Below, in pieces: positions 1 to 4,477 of a DNA stretch of 7,530 nucleotides. The position numbers were made by a program, and so were the translations under genes. Positions within the stretch are counted from its first letter, which is position 1. Every line of letters begins with the position of its first letter. Location: assembly GCA_025922995.1 (NCBI GenBank), contig JAICGT010000052.1:1-7530 (forward strand), in the 5' to 3' direction. The notes under the pieces were generated by a model. It did not search any database. It saw only the letters and a program-made list of their open reading frames with translations, and was not told the origin of the DNA. The stretch comes from Fimbriimonadales bacterium. Lineage in GTDB: Bacteria; Armatimonadota; Fimbriimonadia; Fimbriimonadales; ATM1.

Positions 1-1
1 A

Positions 2-331
2 CCGGCCCACTCTGCCATTCCGATTGTGAGCAGGAATCAGGCCGACGGCGTCGCGCGGCGATTGCGCAGAACAATGTGGCAAAACGTCGGAATTGTTCGC
101 AAAAATCGTGGGTTGCAAATTGCAAAAGACGACGTCGAGGAAATGATTTCGGAAATCGAGCCGCCGGATGAGTTTTATGTAGCCGGCGCGGAGGTCGCTA
201 ATCTATTGGAATGCGGCCGGCAAATCATCGACGCCGCAATAAACCGCGACTTCAACGTCGGGCTGCATTATAACGCGGACTTTGGGCCGCTTTCGGAATC
301 GGACGCCCTGCCGCTGACCGACGAAATGTGA
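2..331 (+). CDS. nadB: L-aspartate oxidase, C-terminal fragment (5' end outside window)
   Basis: This is the last 109 residues of a flavoprotein of the succinate dehydrogenase/fumarate reductase family. L-aspartate oxidase converts L-aspartate to iminoaspartate with FAD in the first step of NAD biosynthesis in the cytoplasm. Two motifs place it: LRRTMWQNVGIVRK (residues ~27-40 of the fragment), which matches the family's C-terminal helical-domain signature 'L-R-x-x-M-W-x-x-V-G-I-V-R', and GLHYNADFG near the end, equivalent to the 'R-G-L-H-Y-x-x-D-Y/F' tail typical of NadB. The reading frame is open from base 2, so the GTG at 26 is an internal valine and not the start. The FAD-binding and catalytic parts lie upstream of the window. 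The SdhA/FrdA alternative is less likely because their C-termini lack the GLHY-type tail. The last 80 bases overlap the tail of the convergent gene on the other strand. Confidence 0.85.
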   Translation, partial: PAHSAIPIVSRNQADGVARRLRRTMWQNVGIVRKNRGLQIAKDDVEEMISEIEPPDEFYVAGAEVANLLECGRQIIDAAINRDFNVGLHYNADFGPLSESDALPLTDEM

Positions 332-1886
332 TGCTCCATTCGCCCGTTGTTTTTGGCCAAATGCGAATCACGGTTTGAGCATCCGCTCCGATTGTCATGA
401 GGCGCAAGACGTTGGTCCTGCTTATAGTTTCGAGCGGTTGGTCGGACGACAACGTGAGATCGAACGACTCGATTGAGTCGACGCGACCCGCGACCTTGAT
501 GCCCGTTGTTGCTGATTCGCTTATGACACCCGGGGTTAAGACGCGAACGGGCGACTGCAAAGCCGCGAGCCACGGCGGCTTCGGTGCCGCGCCATAGAGG
601 CCATCGCGTACGTCGTCGAAACCGGTTTTCAAAGTGATGCCCGCGTTCGCCATGGCCGCCAAGACGCGGTTGTCTGCGCTGCGACAAAACGGGCCGGCGA
701 TGGCGAGCGCCGCGGCGGCATCGGCTCGTTCCTGCTGAGACCCGCCCGGGGGCTGCCACGTAACCCAGTCGAGACCTGCGAAAATCGAATCGAGGAACGG
801 CGCCGAGATGCCTTGAGCTACGAGTTCCGCGCCACGCAGGCAGGCTCGGTACGACCCCGTGCCGTCCGTAGCGAGCGGTAAACCGGTTTGGGTGAAAGGC
901 TCGGTGATCATTGCTACCAGGGGCCGCTGTCGACCCAGGCTGCCGCTATCCTCGAGCGTCGCGTTTCCGGTGATGTAGGCAAGAAGTCGATCCTCCGGGG
1001 TAGTTGTCGGTATGCGGCCACCGCCAAGAACCGCCGGGGCGCCGGGTCCGATTGCATCCGGCGCCCGCAAGAAAATGCGAAGCTCGCGCGTAGCGCAAAG
1101 CTGCATTCCCTCGGGGCCGTTTTCGATAACCGGCGACAACACTTTGGCGAGCCCACGTTCCTCGGCAGAGATCGCGGCGGGTGGCACAACTGCGCCGACC
1201 CCGTCGAACTTGACGGTTAATTCATAGCCGCTAGCAACGTCGACGACGGCGGACGACATCGCTTTCGGCGCGTCTGCCGTTACAAACTGAAGAAGTGGCC
1301 GAAGGCCCGCCGCCAGCTTCCCGAAATCGCCGGCGCTAGCCGTCGCGATGCTGCGATTGCCGAACGGCAGTCTGACTCGGACGCTGCCCGTCCAATCTGC
1401 GGCCTCGAGAGAAAAGCCCGTCGGAGTCTTGCGAGCGATCAACGACGCCGGGCTCGAGAAATGCAGGAGTAGCGGCGGCCGCTCCGATCGCCAGGTCAAG
1501 AGCGCCCACTGGGACGGCGCGGACGGAACGCCCGGACCGACGGTGCCTTCATCCCACGTTACAAAGGGCGCCTCGACGCCTTCGGCAGACCAGTGCATGC
1601 CTGACACGTACCGTAGAGTGAAGCCTAGTGAAGTGGTTTCATAATCGATCTGTGTCGGCGTGCCTGGCTTTGGTCGGATGGCGAGGACTTTCTCGAATCG
1701 AGACAGGCTCTTGATAACGAATCCTGATCGCTCTGGACCTAAAGCGATCTCAGTAGCGTTCGGGGCCAGCGCGGTAAAGCTCGTCGGCGACACGTCGAAA
1801 GTCGGCAGGCGGTGGTCGTGCCCGAACGCGAATTGCCCGAAGCCGGAAACGAGCGATGCCGCGGCGAGGTTAGCGAGGACCATCAT
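252..1886 (-). CDS. Hypothetical exported protein, 544 aa, last gene of the cluster
   Basis: I do not recognise this family. The protein starts with MMVLANLAAASLVSGFGQFA, a hydrophobic stretch ending near A-F-G/H-D-H at about residue 22. It looks like a signal peptide but has no basic residue before the hydrophobic core. Residues ~25-180 alternate hydrophobic and polar residues with many aromatics (APFVTWDEG, QWALLTWRSERPPLLLHF, WTGSVRVRLPFG) and look like a beta-sandwich. Residues ~345-420 look more helical (GAELVAQGISAPFLDSIFAGLDWVTW, ADAAAALAIAGPF), and ~440-523 return to beta-type sequence ending WSITFRR. This beta-helical-beta pattern would suit a carbohydrate-active enzyme or binding protein, but I see no catalytic motif and make no assignment. 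The ATG overlaps the TAA of the upstream gene (TAATGATG), there is no good Shine-Dalgarno, and a second ATG follows directly. The last ~21 residues lie antisense to nadB and may not be conserved. Confidence 0.8.
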   Translation of the reverse strand: MMVLANLAAASLVSGFGQFAFGHDHRLPTFDVSPTSFTALAPNATEIALGPERSGFVIKSLSRFEKVLAIRPKPGTPTQIDYETTSLGFTLRYVSGMHWSAEGVEAPFVTWDEGTVGPGVPSAPSQWALLTWRSERPPLLLHFSSPASLIARKTPTGFSLEAADWTGSVRVRLPFGNRSIATASAGDFGKLAAGLRPLLQFVTADAPKAMSSAVVDVASGYELTVKFDGVGAVVPPAAISAEERGLAKVLSPVIENGPEGMQLCATRELRIFLRAPDAIGPGAPAVLGGGRIPTTTPEDRLLAYITGNATLEDSGSLGRQRPLVAMITEPFTQTGLPLATDGTGSYRACLRGAELVAQGISAPFLDSIFAGLDWVTWQPPGGSQQERADAAAALAIAGPFCRSADNRVLAAMANAGITLKTGFDDVRDGLYGAAPKPPWLAALQSPVRVLTPGVISESATTGIKVAGRVDSIESFDLTLSSDQPLETISRTNVLRLMTIGADAQTVIRIWPKTTGEWSITFRRSAAGRPIPKAAQSPRYNAARR

Positions 1887-3823
1887 TAGCGCAATCGCAC
1901 GTTAAAAATCTCGAAGCCGAACCTTTGATCGGTGATCGAGTACGTCAGGGCAAACTCGCGAATGCCGATGCGGTAGGCAAGAAAGACGGACTGCTCGTCG
2001 ACGAAGTTTTTGCCAAACCTATCGGCGGAATACGACGCACCGACTCTCCACAGCGAACTCGGCCGATATGAGACGTCAGCAAAATAGGTCTCGCTTCGGA
2101 TGTCCAGCGCCTTCGCGGCGAACAAGTTAACGCGGTACTTTCCGGTTTCCCAAGAGAACTCCCCGTCCAAGCGGTGTCGACCGATGAGCGGAGCGTTGAG
2201 CTTGTCTTCTGCGAGGTTGTAGGCGATCTGCATGTTTGCGCTAGTCCAAAGTCGCGTGTTGATGCCGACTCGACCCAGGACCGCCAGGCCTGCGCTGTTC
2301 TGCCTGCCCCAGAGTTGAGTTACGCTAAGGTTGGCGTTGAGCGATCCGCCCTTCCAAAGGTCCTGCGGAACGAGCAGCCAACGACCGCGCAAGCCGACTC
2401 CCTCTTGGCCGGTTCGAACACCTTCTAGCGACGACTGCGCGGTCGACGCAGTGACTCCGTAGGAATGGGTGACCGGCAGGTTGCCTATGCGCTGAAGATC
2501 GGTTTCGATTGTTGCGTCAACGCGGTGGCTGGATGCATCAAGGCCCGTAAACGACTGCGAGCTGCTTCCGGACACGCTTGCGTTCAGGAAGCCGAGGTCT
2601 CGCGATGCATTGAGATTGCCGTAGACACCGCGAAACGCAGGCATGTCGATCGACGCGGCGAAATAGGTGACCGGGTCGAACTGCTGGCTGTGTGACCAGC
2701 TGAGGCCCATGTCCTTTCTTCCCAGGCCCGTCAGCGCAATCTGACCCTCGCCGGCGCTTCCAACTCGGTACTCGTTATCGAGGTCGAGGAAAAGCCCGCG
2801 CGAGCCGCCCGCGCCTCGGGCGAAGTTTTGTCCGCTCCTCAGCCGAAGCGCGCTCGAAAACTCCGGCGAAAGCGTGAGGTAGTGGGCGTAGTTTAGCTGG
2901 ATGCCGCCGTTGTTGTAGCCGATGATCTGCTCGCTGAAAAGGCCGTTTGGTGTCGTTGGCTCCAATGTGTAGAGAGGGAACGAAGCAAGCTTATTGTCTC
3001 CCGCGTAGAGCCGGGCATCGTGGAATTGCACATTCCCTGCTCTAAACGCAACGATTCGGCGGGCGTGAATACTCGTGACGGCTTTGCCCACGTCCGTAAA
3101 CAGGAACTCGGATGGCTGCACTCCGCCTTCTCTCAGCGACGGCGTGCCACCTGCTATCTCGTAACCCCCCGTGCGTCCATCGACGGTAGCGATGGCGACC
3201 CCTCGCCGAGAAGAAAGTGTGTATTTCAAAAACGCACAGGGAATTTCGGCCGAGTCGCCGACCTTTAGGATGGCGTCTGTCGCCACGACGGTCATGAAGT
3301 CTGTCGACACTTGGAGATCGCCGGCCGTGATCGTAACGTCACCGCTCTCGAGCCGCACGCCGCGATCGCCTGCGCTCGCCGCGATTAGCTTGAGGTCGTG
3401 TGTATAGAACAGGCTGCCGGGCGAGTCGACCTGGACATATCGCCTGGCTCGGTTGAGTTGAGTCCTATTTGCAACGAACTCGACATCCAGCGTGTTGATC
3501 GTGCCGATCGCGGGCACCGACGCCGTTATTCGCGCGGTTCCCGGGCTGCTCGGGGCTTGCAAGGTCGCCCGCGCCGTACCTGCGGAAGTGCGCACATCGA
3601 CTTCGCGAAAAGAGCCGAGGTTCGTTGTAAACCTCACGGTCGTGCCATCAGGCACGAGGTTACCGTCGGAGCTACGAACTTCGGCGAATACCGTAACCGT
3701 GCTCGTTCCATCGGCAACCGCGACACTCGGCTTAGCGTACAACCGAATCGAGCCTGCACCAAGTGCAGGCCCGACAAATAGAGAAATTAGGAGCGACGCG
3801 AGAAGGCGCCCGCTAAACGGCAT
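1886..3823 (-). CDS. Outer-membrane protein: invasin-like Ig domain + OstA/LptA-like domain + LptD-like beta-barrel, 645 aa
   Basis: A likely outer-membrane beta-barrel protein. Seen in sequence: a signal peptide at ~1-23 (RLLASLLISLFVGPALGAG); an invasin/Big_1-type Ig-like domain at ~25-118 with the typical 'A-D-G-x-S-x-V-T-V-x-A-x-V' and 'V-P-D-G-T-x-V-x-F-T-T' spacing; a repetitive beta region at ~138-285 resembling the OstA/LptA jelly-roll (GDVTITAGDL, DAILKVG, NVQFHDARLYAGDNKLASFPLYTLEP); then ~290-645 with many short amphipathic strands (GLFLDLDNEYRV, YFADVSYRPSSLWRVGASYS, EFALTYSITDQRFGFEIF) as in a barrel. In established systems LptD inserts lipopolysaccharide into the outer leaflet. 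Here the order and the 'arylx-aG-D-x-x-x-A-S-F-P-L-Y' passage support kinship, but there is only one cysteine (C196), so the interdomain disulphides of E. coli LptD cannot form. It starts 6 bases after the upstream stop and ends overlapping the next ATG. A generic porin-like barrel is the main alternative. Confidence 0.75.
   Translation of the reverse strand: MPFSGRLLASLLISLFVGPALGAGSIRLYAKPSVAVADGTSTVTVFAEVRSSDGNLVPDGTTVRFTTNLGSFREVDVRTSAGTARATLQAPSSPGTARITASVPAIGTINTLDVEFVANRTQLNRARRYVQVDSPGSLFYTHDLKLIAASAGDRGVRLESGDVTITAGDLQVSTDFMTVVATDAILKVGDSAEIPCAFLKYTLSSRRGVAIATVDGRTGGYEIAGGTPSLREGGVQPSEFLFTDVGKAVTSIHARRIVAFRAGNVQFHDARLYAGDNKLASFPLYTLEPTTPNGLFSEQIIGYNNGGIQLNYAHYLTLSPEFSSALRLRSGQNFARGAGGSRGLFLDLDNEYRVGSAGEGQIALTGLGRKDMGLSWSHSQQFDPVTYFAASIDMPAFRGVYGNLNASRDLGFLNASVSGSSSQSFTGLDASSHRVDATIETDLQRIGNLPVTHSYGVTASTAQSSLEGVRTGQEGVGLRGRWLLVPQDLWKGGSLNANLSVTQLWGRQNSAGLAVLGRVGINTRLWTSANMQIAYNLAEDKLNAPLIGRHRLDGEFSWETGKYRVNLFAAKALDIRSETYFADVSYRPSSLWRVGASYSADRFGKNFVDEQSVFLAYRIGIREFALTYSITDQRFGFEIFNVRLR
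3470..3751 (-). other. Invasin/Big_1-like Ig domain within the 645-aa outer-membrane protein
   Basis: Residues ~25-118. The pattern S-I-R-L-Y-A-x-P-S-V-A-V-A-D-G-T-S, followed by T-V-x-A-E-V, V-P-D-G-T-T-V-R-F-T-T and a closing T-A-R-I-T-A-S-V strand, is the usual run of beta strands in bacterial Ig-like group 1 domains. These act as rigid spacers on surface proteins or adhesins. Here the domain sits at the N-terminus, ahead of the barrel, so it should lie on the periplasmic side, which is unusual for an adhesive Ig domain. Confidence 0.65.
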
Positions 3824-3829
3824 ACGGTC

Positions 3830-4429
3830 TTAAGACGTTCCACCACCGCCATCCTTCTTAGGTGGCGTGGTGAGAATCTTAAGAACTTGTGGGACAGCCT
3901 GTTCGGCGAGAGCCTGTGCCACGCTCTTGGCCGCATCTGCTTCGGTCTCACCCGCGCCCTCAACCGAGAGGACTACGGCACCGAGCGGCTTAGCCTCACT
4001 AACGTCGTAGGTTTCGATCGACACGGTCATTTTGGCTGTCTTTGTAGCAGGGTCGAAAGACCAGGCATCGACGACTCCTGCAACGGCGAAATCGGCACGA
4101 ATAATTTTGCCGAGCGTGACTGCACGAAAAGCGTTGTCGTAGCGGCCGGTAAAGGGCTCGAGCAGTAGCGCGCTCTTGAGGCTGCCCTCCATCAAAGCAC
4201 GTCGAACCGAGGCATGCGTGCGCTTGAATGTTTGATGGGAGAAACGATCATCCTTCTGAAGCGCGGTCGCGAACGGAGCGGTTAGCGACTCTTCGAGTTT
4301 GAACCCTGGAGTTTGCATGACCGCCTCGCCGAGGCCAAAGGGGAAGTAAGCGACAGACTTTTTTACCGGCTGTGCCGCAGCAGAGACGGAGAGGGCGGCG
4401 AGCGCCAAGCCCAGAAGGGCTTGGCGCAT
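3830..4429 (-). CDS. Small exported protein, possibly CsgG/FlgT-like fold, 199 aa
   Basis: A periplasmic or envelope protein of unconfirmed function. The start at 4429 is preferred because MRQALLGLALAALSVSAAA|Q is a clean signal peptide (cleavage after A-A-A, ~residue 19), and a GGGCGG stretch sits just upstream. An in-frame ATG at 4462 would add 11 residues containing two cysteines before the basic residue and has no visible Shine-Dalgarno. The mature part opens with a 'K-S-V-A-Y-F-P-F-G' strand, followed by 'L-T-A-P-F-A-T-A-L-Q-K-D-D-R-F', 'LGKIIRADFAVAGVVDAW' and a helical 'EADAAKSVAQALAEQAVPQVLKIL'. That order (strand, helix, low-identity 'A-D-x-x-V-x-G-x-V', amphipathic last helix) resembles CsgG, FlgT and TolB-N type domains that build outer-membrane channels or chaperone them. 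The match is by eye only. There is no lipobox. The C-terminus ends in a PPKKDGGGG tail. It lies between the large secreted protein and the barrel gene, 6 bases before the latter. Confidence 0.75.
   Translation of the reverse strand: MRQALLGLALAALSVSAAAQPVKKSVAYFPFGLGEAVMQTPGFKLEESLTAPFATALQKDDRFSHQTFKRTHASVRRALMEGSLKSALLLEPFTGRYDNAFRAVTLGKIIRADFAVAGVVDAWSFDPATKTAKMTVSIETYDVSEAKPLGAVVLSVEGAGETEADAAKSVAQALAEQAVPQVLKILTTPPKKDGGGGTS
4402..4427. repeat. Perfect 11-bp inverted repeat with 4-nt loop at the start of the 199-aa gene
   Basis: GCGCCAAGCCC (4402-4412) and its exact complement GGGCTTGGCGC (4417-4427) flank the loop AGAA. In the mRNA of the minus-strand gene the stem starts with the G of the AUG at 4429-4427 and covers codons 2-9, which encode the signal-peptide core. 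The stem is 8 G/C of 11 pairs. No U-run follows, so it is not a standard terminator. It could hide the start codon region, act as an RNA processing or stability element, or be a by-product of coding an Ala/Leu/Gly-rich signal peptide. Confidence 0.85.
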
Positions 4430-4477
4430 ACCGCCCGATTTACAGGCTAAACACAAGTTCATATAAGAACTGTACGT

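Noticed and set aside
26..331. GTG at 26 as start of a 101-residue small gene
   Set aside because: The frame is open to the left edge and the product matches the C-terminus of NadB, so GTG is internal.
465..480. 6-bp inverted repeat CGACTC-gatt-GAGTCG
   Set aside because: Short, inside the coding part of the 544-aa gene, with no T-run; expected by chance at this length.
268..759. 163-residue open frame on the minus strand in another frame of the 544-aa gene
   Set aside because: Arg/His-rich low-complexity composition typical of a shadow frame. I considered a frameshift of the main gene into it, but the main frame stays protein-like to WSITFRR.
4430..4462. ATG at 4462 as start of the small exported protein
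   Set aside because: Not excluded, but it has no Shine-Dalgarno and puts a non-conserved-looking 11-residue stretch in front of a clean signal peptide.
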